26,629 nucleotides of DNA from JACVRX01 sp035697245 (GCA_035697245.1 DASSDH010000187.1:1-26629), one strand, 5' to 3'; shown: positions 8,223 through 16,711, numbered from the stretch's first letter. Notes: generated by a model not told the origin, from the letters alone. Numbers and translations: made by a program.

Positions 8223-8250
8223 GTACCCCCGATGTCGGCCACACGTAACC
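8223..8250 (-). promoter_or_regulatory. Candidate SigF-type promoter for the TPM gene
   Basis: On the minus strand GGTTA (8250-8246) is followed after 17 bases by GGGTAC (8228-8223). The pattern known for actinobacterial SigF is GGTTT-N15-17-GGGTAT, so each element has one mismatch. Transcription would start near 8216, giving a leader of about 19 bases that includes the AGGAG site. Chance matches to such short elements are possible. Confidence 0.4.
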
Positions 8251-8301
8251 GCCGGCGCCGTGGATTTGGCGCTCGAGGGTGCGCGCAGGCAGTGTGTCGG
8301 G

Positions 8302-9912
8302 GTGAGTGAGGACGTACTGCCAGATCGCACCGACGTCGTCGTGATCGGAGGAGGTCACAACGGCCTGGTGGCCGCGACCGTCCTAGCCGAAGCCGGCCTC
8401 AAGGTCGTTGTGGCGGAACGAGCGGCCACTCTGGGCGGCGCCACCAGAACCGAGAACTGCTTTCCGGCGGTGCCCGGACTGCGGCAATCGACCGGGGCCT
8501 ACCTGCTGGGGCTGATGCCACCAGAGGTACTCGCCCTGGCCAAGGGCCGAGTCCGGCCGCTGCGCCGGGATCCGCACTACGTGCTACCGACGATCGGCGG
8601 GCCGGGCGCTCCATATCTGTGGTTCGGCCGGGATCGGGCGGCGAGCCGAGCCCAGCTCGAAAGGACGTTCTCCGCCGCCGATGCCACCGCGGACGACGCC
8701 CTGCAGCAGGAGCTCGGGCAGCTTCGCGAAGACCTCGCTCCAGCCTGGCTCGCGGAGCCGCTCACCGTCGAGGACACCGCCGAGCGCTATGTGCGCCCAC
8801 GCCTTCGCGAGACGTTCGTCGACCTCGTTCGCGGCACCGTGGTCGACTACCTGGCACGGTTCGGCTTCTCGTCAGAGTTGCTCGTCACCATGTACGTCGT
8901 CACCGACGGGCTGTCCGGCCTCACCGCCGGTCCGGACACCCCGGGCACCGGCCACAATTTCCTGGTCCACAACATGTGCCGGCTGCCCGGCGCCGACGGC
9001 ACCTGGATGGTGGCCGAAGGCGGAATGGGAGCCGTGTCCGGTGCCTTCGCCGAGGCCGCCGCCAAGGCCGGCGCCCGGCTGGTCACCAGCGCCGAGGCCA
9101 CCGCGCTCGCCGTTTCCGATGGTGATGTTTCGGGTGTCGTCCTCGCCGATGGCCGCGAGGTCGCGGCAACGGCCGTCCTGGCGGCCTGCGATCCGTGGCG
9201 CACCGCGCGAATCGCCGGTGCAGACGCGCCGGCTGAGCTGGTGAGCCGGCTGGACCGGGTCCGCCGGCCCGGAACCACTCTCAAGATCAACCTGGCTCTG
9301 CGTGACCTGCCGAGACTGAGCTGCCTACCGCCTGACGCGCCGTCACCCTGGGGATCGACCGTGCACCTGCTGCCCGACGCCACCGGCCGGCCGTTGACGG
9401 CCGTCCGCGCGATGTGGGACGACGTCGAGGCTGGCCGGCTGCCCGACTTCCCCACCATGGAGTGGTACATCCACACGACGGTCGATCCGACCCTCCGCGA
9501 TGATGCCGGCCACCACTCCTCGGCGCTGTTCGTGCAGTCGGTCCCCTACGACCTCGCCGGCTCGACCTGGACCCAGGCCCTCGAGCCGTACGTAGAGCAC
9601 CTGATCGGGCTCGCGGACACGTTTGCCCCCGGTACCGCCGGTCTGGTCGCGGACACGTTTCCACTTCCGCCGCCGGACATCGAAGAGCATTTCGGCATCA
9701 CCGGCGGTCATATCCACCACGTCGACAACACCGTGGCCTTCGCCGACCGGATCCCTTACGCCACCGGTTTGCCCGGGCTCTACGCCGGCAGCGCCGGCTG
9801 CCACCCGGCCGGCTCCGTCATCGGCGCCGCGGGGTGGAACAGTGCGCACCGACTGTTGCGCGACATGGGACGACAACCGGCGGAGAACACATCGGCTGGA
9901 AGCGCCGACTAG
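8302..9912 (+). CDS. NAD(P)/FAD-dependent oxidoreductase, phytoene-desaturase-like (PYROXD2 group)
   Basis: A 536-residue flavoprotein. The FAD motif VVVIGGGHNGLVAA (about 12-25, GGGHNG at 16-21) and the following AERAATLGGATRTE (second GG) are typical of the CrtI/PYROXD2 branch. The middle has GFSSELLVTMYVVTDGL and a VAEGGMGAVSGAFAEAA segment. The C-terminal end has PGLYAGSAGCHPAGSVIGAA, the conserved FAD-closing motif. No carotenoid genes lie nearby, so a generic quinone or amine-type oxidoreductase is more likely than a phytoene desaturase. The reading frame extends to GTG 8260. GTG 8302 better matches the family N-terminus and has CAGTGT six bases before it, so it may be leaderless, but the start is uncertain. 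The gene is divergent from the TPM gene and 53 bases upstream of kgd. Confidence 0.85.
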   Translation: MSEDVLPDRTDVVVIGGGHNGLVAATVLAEAGLKVVVAERAATLGGATRTENCFPAVPGLRQSTGAYLLGLMPPEVLALAKGRVRPLRRDPHYVLPTIGGPGAPYLWFGRDRAASRAQLERTFSAADATADDALQQELGQLREDLAPAWLAEPLTVEDTAERYVRPRLRETFVDLVRGTVVDYLARFGFSSELLVTMYVVTDGLSGLTAGPDTPGTGHNFLVHNMCRLPGADGTWMVAEGGMGAVSGAFAEAAAKAGARLVTSAEATALAVSDGDVSGVVLADGREVAATAVLAACDPWRTARIAGADAPAELVSRLDRVRRPGTTLKINLALRDLPRLSCLPPDAPSPWGSTVHLLPDATGRPLTAVRAMWDDVEAGRLPDFPTMEWYIHTTVDPTLRDDAGHHSSALFVQSVPYDLAGSTWTQALEPYVEHLIGLADTFAPGTAGLVADTFPLPPPDIEEHFGITGGHIHHVDNTVAFADRIPYATGLPGLYAGSAGCHPAGSVIGAAGWNSAHRLLRDMGRQPAENTSAGSAD

Positions 9913-9965
9913 CCTGTACCACGAGCAGCTTTGACTGTCGAGCAGGGAAGCAGGCGAAGGCTCCG

Positions 9966-12900
9966 GTGACAGCGCAGACCGGCCCGTTGTCGGGCTTCGG
10001 GCCGAACGAGTGGCTCGTGCAAGAGCTGTACGAAAGCTGGCGCGAGGACCCGGCCAGCGTCGAGCGGTCGTGGGCGGAGTACTTCGCCGGGCTTGCGTCC
10101 GAGCAGCAATCCGACGGTGACCAGCGCGCCGGCCAGCCGAGCAGGGAGGCAGCCGTGAGCACGTCCGCGGAACAGGCCCGAACCGACACGGGACCCGACG
10201 CTGAGGCACAACTCGCGCCCGAAGATGCCGCCCCGATGGCCGGGCTGGCCGGGGACCGTGCGGCCGCCCAACCCGGGCCGGCGAAGGCCGGACCGGCGAC
10301 GCCGACCGATGCGAAGGCCAAGCGGTCAACCGCCGCGCCGGCAGCGGGGACAGCGACGAAGCCGGCCCCCACGACGCCAGCCTCGACCAAGCCGGAACCT
10401 GCGAAGACGGCCCCGGCGGAAGGCGACGGCGCGGTGGCGACAACGACGCCGCTGCGCGGATCGTCGGCCCGGGTGGTCGCCAACATGGAAAGCAGCCTCG
10501 AGATCCCTACGGCGACCAGCGTGCGGGCGGTCCCTGCGAAGCTGCTGATCGACAACCGCATAGTGATCAACAACCACCTCGCCCGCTCACGCGGAGGCAA
10601 GGTCTCCTTCACCCACGTCATCGGCTTCGCCCTGGTCAAGGCGTTGAGGCAGATGCCGGAAATGAACTACTCCTACGACGAGGTGGACGGCAAGCCGGTC
10701 CTGGTCAAGCCGGCCCACGTCAACCTCGGCCTGGCCATCGACATGCAGAAGAAAGACGGCACCCGGCAACTGTTGGTGCCGAGCATCAAGCGGGCGGACA
10801 CTCTCGACTTCGCCGGGTTCTGGGCGGCGTACGAGAATCTCGTCCGGCGCGCCCGCGGCGGTCAGCTGACCGTCGAGGACTTCGCCGACACCACGATCAG
10901 CCTGACCAACCCGGGGACCATCGGTACGGTCCACTCGGTGCCCCGGCTGATGAAGGGCCAAGGCACGATCATCGGTGTCGGTGCGATGGAGTATCCCGCC
11001 GAGTTCCAAGGTGCTGCCCCCGAGACACTCGCGCGGATGGCCGTCTCGAAGGTCATGACGTTGACGAGCACGTACGACCACCGGATCATCCAGGGCGCGC
11101 AGAGCGGTGACTTCCTGCGCGTCGTGCACGGGCTGCTGTTGGGAAACGACGATTTCTACGACGAGATCTTCCGGGCGCTGCGCATCCCGTACGAGCCGAT
11201 CAGATGGGCGGGCGACGTTCCCGCCAGCCATGAGGACGAGGTCGGCAAGCAGGCCCGGGTGCTGGAGCTGATCCACGCCTACCGCGTGCGCGGGCACCTG
11301 ATGGCCGACACCGACCCGCTGGAGTACAAGCAGCGCAGCCATCCCGACCTCGACGTCACGACGCACGGGCTCACGCTGTGGGACCTGGACCGCGAGTTCG
11401 CCACCGGGTCGTTCGGCGGCGCCAAGCCATTCATGCTGCTCCGCGACATCCTCGGCGTGCTGCGCAACGCGTACTGCCGGACCGTCGGCATCGAGTACAT
11501 GCACATACAGGAACCGGACCAGCGGCAGTGGATCCAGCACCGGGTCGAGCGGAAGCACGAGAAGATGGACCGCGAGGACCAGCTTCGCATCCTGCACAAG
11601 CTCAACCAGGCAGAAGCCTTCGAGACGTTCCTGCAGACCAAGTACGTCGGCCAGAAGCGGTTCTCACTCGAAGGCGGCGAGTCGACGATCTCGCTGCTCG
11701 ACGAGATTTGCGAGGCGGCCGCCGAGGCCAAGCTCGACGAGGTCTGCATCGGGATGGCCCACCGAGGCCGACTGAACGTGCTGGCCAACATCGTCGGCAA
11801 GAGCTACGGCCAGATCTTCCGGGAGTTCGAGGGCAACATCGACCCGCGCACGGTGCAGGGCTCCGGCGACGTGAAATACCACCTCGGAGCGGACGGCCAG
11901 TTCGTCAGGCTCAACGGAGAAAAGATCAAGGTCTCCCTCACCGCCAACCCCAGCCACCTCGAGGCCGTCAACCCGGTGCTGGAAGGGATCGCACGCGCGA
12001 AACAGGATCTGCTCGACCGCGGAGAGGAGTTTCCGGTACTGCCGCTCCTGGTGCACGGCGACGCCGCGTTCGCCGGTCAAGGAGTGGTGGCCGAAACGCT
12101 CAACCTGTCCCAGCTGCGCGGCTACCGCACCGGCGGCACGATCCACGTCGTGGTCAACAACCAGGTCGGCTTCACCACCTCACCGGAGCAGTCACGCTCG
12201 TCGATCTACTGCACCGACGTCGCGCGGATGGTCCAGGCGCCGATCTTCCACGTCAACGGCGACGACCCCGAGGCATGCAATCGGGTGGCCAGGCTGGCGT
12301 TCGAGTTCCGCCAGGAGTTCGCCAAAGACGTCGTCATCGACCTGGTGTGTTACCGACGGCGTGGTCACAACGAGGGCGACGACCCGTCGTTCACCCAGCC
12401 GTTGATGTACGACCTGATCGAACAGAAGCGCTCGGTTCGCAAGCTCTACACCGAAGCCCTCATCGGACGCGGCGACATCACGTTCGAAGAAGCCGAACAG
12501 GCGCTGCGGGACTACCAGCAAGAGCTGGAGCGAGTGTTCTCCGAAACCCGTCAGGCGGAGGAACAGGCGGCGGCCACCATCACCGTGCCGTCGTATCCAG
12601 TCAAGCCACTGCCGGCCGGCGGCCGGGTCACGGCCGTGACCGACAAGCTGCTCAAACAGATCGCAGACTCGTACCTGAGCCTGCCCAACGGGTTCACGGT
12701 CCACCCGAAGGTCCAGCCGCAACTGCAGCGCCGCGCCGCCATGCTGACCGAGGGCGGGATCGACTGGGGGACCGCCGAGATCGCCGCGTTCGCGTCGTTG
12801 CTGGTCGACGGCCGGCCCATCCGACTGGCCGGCCAGGACAGCCGGCGCGGCACGTTCGTGCAGAGGTTCGCGGCGATCGTCGACCGGCGCACCGGCGTGA

Positions 12901-13778
12901 CGTACATCCCGCTGCAGCACTTGGACAAGAACCAGGCCAAGTTCTACATCTACGACTCGCTGCTTTCCGAGTTCGCGGCCATGGGCTTCGAGTACGGCTA
13001 TTCGGTGGCCCGGCCGGAGGCGTTCGTGCTCTGGGAGGCTCAGTTCGGCGACTTCGCAAATGGCGCACAGACGATCATCGACGAGTTCATCGTGGGCGGC
13101 CAGTCGAAGTGGAATCAGCGCTCCGGCGTCGTCCTGCTTCTCCCCCACGGCTACGAGGGACAGGGGCCGGACCACTCCTCCGGCCGGATCGAGCGCTTCC
13201 TGGCCATGGCTGCCGACGACGCCTTCCGAATCGCCCAGCCGTCGATTCCCGCGTCGTACTTCCACCTGCTCCGGCTCCATGCGCTCGGCGAGGAGCACAA
13301 GCCGATGATCGTGTTCACGCCCAAGTCGATGCTCCGTCACAAGAAGGCGGTTTCCGCGGTGGAAGACCTCATCGGCGAAACCGCGTTCCGGCCGGTGCTT
13401 CCCGACAACGACGTCGACGCGTCGAAGGTCGACAGAGCACTGCTCTGCTCCGGCAAGATCGTGTGGGATCTGCGGGCTGAGCGCGCCAAGCGGGCCGACC
13501 AGCACACGGCGATCCTGCCCGTGGAACAGCTCTACCCGCTGGCGACCGAGTACGTGCGGACTCAGTTGAGCCGGTTCCCCGGGTTGCGCGAGGTGCGGTG
13601 GGTCCAGGACGAACCGCTGAACATGGGACCGTGGCCGTTCATGGCTCTGCACCTGCTGCCGAAGCTTGGGGTCGACTTCACCGGCGTCACCCGCCCCGCA
13701 GGGGCCGCTCCGTCCTGCGGGTCGCACTCGCTGCACGTCGATCAACAGCGTGAGCTTCTGGACCGGGCCTTCGCGTAG
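9966..13778 (+). CDS. kgd: Multifunctional 2-oxoglutarate decarboxylase/dehydrogenase E1 with E2-like domain
   Basis: A 1270-residue fusion typical of actinobacteria. It has an N-terminal SucA-type segment (GFGPNEWLVQELYESW), then an Ala/Pro/Thr/Lys linker to about residue 170. A succinyltransferase-like E2 domain follows at about 173-410, with DHRIIQG at 371-377. The thiamine-diphosphate E1 module runs from about 422 to the end (HGDAAFAGQG from 697, GHNEGDDPS at 800-808). It converts 2-oxoglutarate in the TCA cycle, either to succinic semialdehyde or, with E2/E3 partners, to succinyl-CoA. No lipoyl domain is present, as in the mycobacterial enzyme. GTG 9966 follows GAAGG at good spacing and begins the conserved N-terminus. 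Activity in relatives is controlled by the FHA protein GarA, which is not in this window. The next two genes abut or overlap. Confidence 0.97.
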   Translation: MTAQTGPLSGFGPNEWLVQELYESWREDPASVERSWAEYFAGLASEQQSDGDQRAGQPSREAAVSTSAEQARTDTGPDAEAQLAPEDAAPMAGLAGDRAAAQPGPAKAGPATPTDAKAKRSTAAPAAGTATKPAPTTPASTKPEPAKTAPAEGDGAVATTTPLRGSSARVVANMESSLEIPTATSVRAVPAKLLIDNRIVINNHLARSRGGKVSFTHVIGFALVKALRQMPEMNYSYDEVDGKPVLVKPAHVNLGLAIDMQKKDGTRQLLVPSIKRADTLDFAGFWAAYENLVRRARGGQLTVEDFADTTISLTNPGTIGTVHSVPRLMKGQGTIIGVGAMEYPAEFQGAAPETLARMAVSKVMTLTSTYDHRIIQGAQSGDFLRVVHGLLLGNDDFYDEIFRALRIPYEPIRWAGDVPASHEDEVGKQARVLELIHAYRVRGHLMADTDPLEYKQRSHPDLDVTTHGLTLWDLDREFATGSFGGAKPFMLLRDILGVLRNAYCRTVGIEYMHIQEPDQRQWIQHRVERKHEKMDREDQLRILHKLNQAEAFETFLQTKYVGQKRFSLEGGESTISLLDEICEAAAEAKLDEVCIGMAHRGRLNVLANIVGKSYGQIFREFEGNIDPRTVQGSGDVKYHLGADGQFVRLNGEKIKVSLTANPSHLEAVNPVLEGIARAKQDLLDRGEEFPVLPLLVHGDAAFAGQGVVAETLNLSQLRGYRTGGTIHVVVNNQVGFTTSPEQSRSSIYCTDVARMVQAPIFHVNGDDPEACNRVARLAFEFRQEFAKDVVIDLVCYRRRGHNEGDDPSFTQPLMYDLIEQKRSVRKLYTEALIGRGDITFEEAEQALRDYQQELERVFSETRQAEEQAAATITVPSYPVKPLPAGGRVTAVTDKLLKQIADSYLSLPNGFTVHPKVQPQLQRRAAMLTEGGIDWGTAEIAAFASLLVDGRPIRLAGQDSRRGTFVQRFAAIVDRRTGVTYIPLQHLDKNQAKFYIYDSLLSEFAAMGFEYGYSVARPEAFVLWEAQFGDFANGAQTIIDEFIVGGQSKWNQRSGVVLLLPHGYEGQGPDHSSGRIERFLAMAADDAFRIAQPSIPASYFHLLRLHALGEEHKPMIVFTPKSMLRHKKAVSAVEDLIGETAFRPVLPDNDVDASKVDRALLCSGKIVWDLRAERAKRADQHTAILPVEQLYPLATEYVRTQLSRFPGLREVRWVQDEPLNMGPWPFMALHLLPKLGVDFTGVTRPAGAAPSCGSHSLHVDQQRELLDRAFA

Positions 13779-13949
13779 ATGTACTTCACCGACCGCGGGA
13801 TCGAGGAGCTCGAGCATCGGCGCGGCGATGAACAGGTCACCCTCGGCTGGGTCGCCGAGCACCTGCGCGAGTTCGTCGACGACAACCCGGAGTTCGACGT
13901 TGCGGTCGAGCGGCTCGCGACCTGGCTCGCCCGGGTCGACGAGGAGTGA
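13779..13949 (+). CDS. DUF6104 family small protein
   Basis: A 56-residue acidic protein, MYFTDRGIEELEHRRGDEQV through ERLATWLARVDEE. This is the pattern I know as DUF6104, a short actinobacterial family found directly after kgd. ATG 13779 follows the kgd TAG with zero spacing (TAGATG), so translation is probably by reinitiation from kgd. The last four bases overlap the next gene's start. Two amphipathic helices are likely (EELEHRRGDE, and VAEHLREFVDDN). No membrane segment or cysteine is present. Its constant position suggests a role connected with 2-oxoglutarate dehydrogenase, but that is inference. Confidence 0.9.
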   Translation: MYFTDRGIEELEHRRGDEQVTLGWVAEHLREFVDDNPEFDVAVERLATWLARVDEE

Positions 13950-14548
13950 CCACGTCGGCTGGGTTACGCGACGTCAGGATCTGCGTCTTCGGCGACTCGT
14001 TCGTCGCCGGAGTTGGCGACCCGAAGGCGCTGGGTTGGGTCGGTCGGGTGGCCGCGAGGACCCCACCGTCGACCGGTGTCGCCCTGACTGTCTACCAGCT
14101 CGGCGTCCGGGGCCAGACGACCGAGGACATCGTCGTTCGAATGCCAATGGAGAGCTCTCCGCGCTTCGCTCGCGGAGACGAACACGGCGTGGTGCTCGCG
14201 GTCGGCGTCGCGGACGCCTTCACCGACTTCCCGGTGGCCCGGTCGGTCGCCACCCTCGAGTTCGGCCTGCAGTCGATGCAGACTCGCCGGCTCGTTGTCG
14301 GCCCGCCACCGGTCGGCCCAGCGGAGACCCGGGCCCGGATCACAGAGCTGGACGACGCCTACGCCTCGCTCTGCCGCCGTATCGACGTGCCGTACATCTC
14401 GACGTACCGAGCGCTGGTCGAACGTCGCTCCTGGTCGGCACAGACCTTCGCCGACGGTCTGCACCCCGCGCAGGCGGGTTACGGGATGCTCGCCGACGTC
14501 GTGTTGACCGGCGGCTGGTACGAGTGGCTCGGTGTTCAGAGACCCTAA
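13946..14548 (+). CDS. SGNH/GDSL-type hydrolase
   Basis: A 200-residue cytoplasmic-looking protein of the SGNH hydrolase superfamily. Block I is VFGDSFVAGVGDP with nucleophile Ser18. Block II is LGVRGQTTEDI, which supplies the oxyanion glycine. Block V is FADGLHPAQAGYG with Asp169 and His172. Block III reads LAVGVADAF, so the usual GxND asparagine is alanine here. The enzyme should cleave an ester, thioester or acyl bond, and the substrate is unknown. There is no signal peptide. GTG 13946 overlaps the DUF6104 stop in a GTGA arrangement, with GAGGAG just 5'. It therefore ends a three-gene unit with kgd and is convergent with the MDR oxidoreductase 25 bases downstream. Confidence 0.87.
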   Translation: MTTSAGLRDVRICVFGDSFVAGVGDPKALGWVGRVAARTPPSTGVALTVYQLGVRGQTTEDIVVRMPMESSPRFARGDEHGVVLAVGVADAFTDFPVARSVATLEFGLQSMQTRRLVVGPPPVGPAETRARITELDDAYASLCRRIDVPYISTYRALVERRSWSAQTFADGLHPAQAGYGMLADVVLTGGWYEWLGVQRP

Positions 14549-14573
14549 TTACCCACTATCCACCGGCATGACC

Positions 14574-15539
14574 TCAGGGCGTGAGAACGACCTTGCCGAA
14601 GACCTCCCCACGCTCCAGGGCGGCAAAGCCCTGGCGTGCCTGTTTCATCGGCAGAACCCGGTCAACCACGGGGCGGACGCCGGTGCGCGAGCAGAACGTG
14701 AGCAGGTGTTCCAGCTCTTGCCGCGTTCCCATGGTCGAGCCCAGCACCCGTAGCTGGAGGAAGTAGATCCGGCTCAGCTCCGTGTCTGCGGTCCGGCCCG
14801 ACGTCGCGCCGGAGAGGACCACGGTCCCTCCTGGGCGTACGGCCCGGAGCGAGTGTTGCCAGGTCGCCGCGCCAACCGTCTCCATCACGGCGTCGACCCG
14901 CTCAGGCAGCCGTTCACCGGTCCGGAAGACCTCGTCAGCACCCAACTCGACGGCGCGGGCAGCCTTGTCCGGATCCCGCGAGGTTACCCACATCCGCGCG
15001 CCTGCCGCCGCTCCCAGCGTGACCAGCGCGGTCGCCACTCCTCCGCCCGCTCCCTGCACCAGCACCGTCGAACCCGGCCTGACCCCGGCTTGGGTAAAGA
15101 GCATCCGATAGGCCGTCAGCCACGCCGTCGGCAGGCAGGCAGCCTCCTCGAACGACAGCGTCGGAGGCTTCGGGACGAGGTTGCGCCGGGGAACCATGAC
15201 CCGCTCGGCCATCGTCCCCTGATGGCGCTCGGACAGCAATGAGCGATTGGGGTCGAGCGTCTCGTCGGCACGCCAGTCCGGGTCGGAGATCACAGCGTGG
15301 ACGACGACCTCGTTGCCGTCGGCGTCGACACCGGCGGCGTCGGTTCCGAGGATCATGGGCAGCCGATCCACCGTCAGGCCCACACCTCGAAGCGACCACA
15401 GATCATGGTGGTTCACGGCGCTGGCGCGCACGGTGACGACAGTCCAGCCTTCGGGTGGGTCCGGCTCGGGCCGATCTCCAAGGGCCAGTCCGGTCAGGGG
15501 ATCATCGGCGTCGAGGCTGTCGGCATAAACCGCGAACAT
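14574..15539 (-). CDS. MDR-superfamily zinc-type alcohol dehydrogenase-like / quinone oxidoreductase
   Basis: A 321-residue medium-chain dehydrogenase/reductase. The N-terminal GroES-like domain has VNHHDLWSLRG (44-52) and LGTDAAGVDADG. The Rossmann domain has VQGAGGGVATALV (nucleotide motif GAGGGV at 163-168) and VTSRDPDKAARAVELGADE. The C-terminal end shows GEVFGKVVLTP, typical of quinone-oxidoreductase-like members. No structural-zinc cysteine cluster is visible, so it is probably a zinc-free reductase despite the usual family name. ATG 15539 starts the conserved MFAVYA N-terminus. TAGGGT lies exactly 7 bases before the start and no Shine-Dalgarno is evident, so a leaderless transcript is likely. 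Confidence 0.88.
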   Translation of the reverse strand: MFAVYADSLDADDPLTGLALGDRPEPDPPEGWTVVTVRASAVNHHDLWSLRGVGLTVDRLPMILGTDAAGVDADGNEVVVHAVISDPDWRADETLDPNRSLLSERHQGTMAERVMVPRRNLVPKPPTLSFEEAACLPTAWLTAYRMLFTQAGVRPGSTVLVQGAGGGVATALVTLGAAAGARMWVTSRDPDKAARAVELGADEVFRTGERLPERVDAVMETVGAATWQHSLRAVRPGGTVVLSGATSGRTADTELSRIYFLQLRVLGSTMGTRQELEHLLTFCSRTGVRPVVDRVLPMKQARQGFAALERGEVFGKVVLTP

Positions 15540-15546
15540 GGTCGCG

Positions 15547-15552
15547 ACCCTA
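15547..15552 (-). promoter_or_regulatory. -10 element TAGGGT, leaderless promoter of the MDR gene
   Basis: On the minus strand TAGGGT is followed by seven bases (CGCGACC) and then the ATG at 15539. A TAnnnT hexamer at this distance places the transcript start on or next to the start codon, as in known actinobacterial leaderless genes. Confidence 0.55.
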
Positions 15553-15653
15553 TCCAGCTGCGACTCGAGCCTGTCCGTGCCGAGCACGACCTCTGTCTCG
15601 CGTTGCCAGGTCGACCGGCCGCGTGAACTCGCGGCGTCGGCTGCAGCCGCGCC

Positions 15654-16049
15654 TTAGTCCGTCGTCTGCCTCGGCGGAAGCTCGGTCACGTGCAGGGCGG
15701 CCTCTTCGGCGGACAGGCCCGAGCCGCCCGGATCCAGGCCGAGCAGGTCTGGATCGGTCCGTGAGTGCGATCCGTCGCCACCGGTGACGAGCTGAGCGAT
15801 CTCCCGCTGGGTCCTGCGGTCGTCCGAGGCAGGGCTCTCGGCTTGGTCGTCATCCGGGTCAGGCTCCTCCTCCGCGAGCCGCTGATCCAGCGACTGCCCT
15901 GGGGCCTGTTCTGCGGCCGTAGTGCCAAAGCGAAGGGAGCCCCGGTAACGGTCACCGGCGTCTCCGGTGTTGTCGCCGTTGCCGTCGAGCAACGTGTCCT
16001 CGGCGCCATCACCTTCGAGGACCTCGCCGACGTCATCGCGTCTAGTCAT
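15654..16049 (-). CDS. DUF5709 domain-containing protein
   Basis: A 131-residue, strongly acidic, Asp/Glu/Gly-rich protein, probably largely disordered. It carries the DUF5709 landmarks: an N-terminal acidic EGDGAEDTLLDGN region, the central SLDQRLAEEEPDPDDD motif, then IAQLVTGGDG and the conserved tail GLSAEEAALHVTELP. The function is unknown. These proteins are abundant and widespread in actinobacteria. ATG 16049 has GAGG about nine bases upstream. It lies 114 bases upstream of the MDR gene on the same strand, but that gene appears to have its own promoter. The gene is divergent from the following hypothetical gene across 190 bases with no clear operator. Confidence 0.85.
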   Translation of the reverse strand: MTRRDDVGEVLEGDGAEDTLLDGNGDNTGDAGDRYRGSLRFGTTAAEQAPGQSLDQRLAEEEPDPDDDQAESPASDDRRTQREIAQLVTGGDGSHSRTDPDLLGLDPGGSGLSAEEAALHVTELPPRQTTD

Positions 16050-16239
16050 ATGCTGACCTCGGAACTGGCCGTATCGCCACGGCCTCGCGAGCGGTCAGGA
16101 GCCGCTTGCTACTCACACTAGTCCTCAGGACCTCCTCCGGCCCGAGCGCGACCGGCGCTGGGCGGCGGAGACGTCTCGAGGCCACCGACAGCCGTGCATG
16201 ATTGACCTCACCATTTCGTTGACGAGGGGTGCCGAACCA

Positions 16240-16665
16240 ATGGGTCTGTTCGACCGGCTGAAAGCCGCTCTCGGTGGCCGAGACGACGCTGATGATCTCG
16301 AAACCGCGCCCGAGATATCCGTCGACGTCAATGTCCGCCGGGCGCAGCTAGAAGAACTCCACGCTGCGCTGACCACCCTCGCCAGCGACATGTCGGGCGA
16401 CGGTGGGCGGATGGCCAACCCAGGCTGGCGTGGTCGGGTCGAAGACATCCGGTTCGGAGCCGCCGAGTGTGCGCGGCTGAGCCGCGGCGGGTTCGACCGG
16501 GCGGCCTTGCTGGATCTCGCGGCGGAAATCCGACCGCTCTACGGCAGTGGCCCGGTGCCGCCGGAGTACGCGCCTTTCCACGCGGCACACGAGCGGGTTG
16601 TCGCGGCTGCGGCGGCGGTGCGCGCCCCGCTGCCCTCGGAGGCCGGGCCGCCAGCAACGACCTGA
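16240..16665 (+). CDS. Hypothetical protein with amphipathic N-terminus
   Basis: A 141-residue protein that I do not recognise. It starts MGLFDRLKAALGGRDDAD, an amphipathic helix of the type that can touch membranes. An acidic linker follows, then a mostly helical domain (NVRRAQLEELHAALTTLASD, WRGRVEDIRFGAAECARLS, FDRAALLDLAAEIRPLYGSG) and an Ala-rich tail. There is no signal peptide, membrane span or cysteine pair; the single Cys is near residue 82. ATG 16240 is preceded by GAGGGG and is preferred over ATG 16198 fourteen codons upstream. The gene is coding-like in codon positions and stands alone between divergent DUF5709 and the AMIN-like gene. Confidence 0.72.
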   Translation: MGLFDRLKAALGGRDDADDLETAPEISVDVNVRRAQLEELHAALTTLASDMSGDGGRMANPGWRGRVEDIRFGAAECARLSRGGFDRAALLDLAAEIRPLYGSGPVPPEYAPFHAAHERVVAAAAAVRAPLPSEAGPPATT

Positions 16666-16690
16666 CATCGGGAGTTCTTCCGGTCTTGGT

Positions 16691-16711
16691 CGCCGGTAAA
16701 CCTTCCCGGCG
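16691..16711 (+). terminator. Weak hairpin after the hypothetical gene
   Basis: CGCCGG (16691-16696) and CCGGCG (16706-16711) can form a 6-bp stem with a 9-base loop, 25 bases past the stop of the preceding gene. It has no T tract and is short, so this is only a possible terminator. Confidence 0.3.

Noticed and set aside
8302..9912. Phytoene desaturase for carotenoid synthesis
   Set aside because: The sequence style is nearer to PYROXD2-type oxidoreductases, and no crtB, crtE or crtY-like genes are adjacent.
11378..13480. Open frame of 700 codons in another plus-strand frame of kgd
   Set aside because: Arg/Pro/Gly-rich out-of-frame reading of kgd with no domain; long spurious frames are expected at this GC content.
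12192..13862. Open frame of 556 codons antisense to kgd
   Set aside because: It lies wholly opposite the conserved E1 domain, has no family resemblance and no ribosome site.
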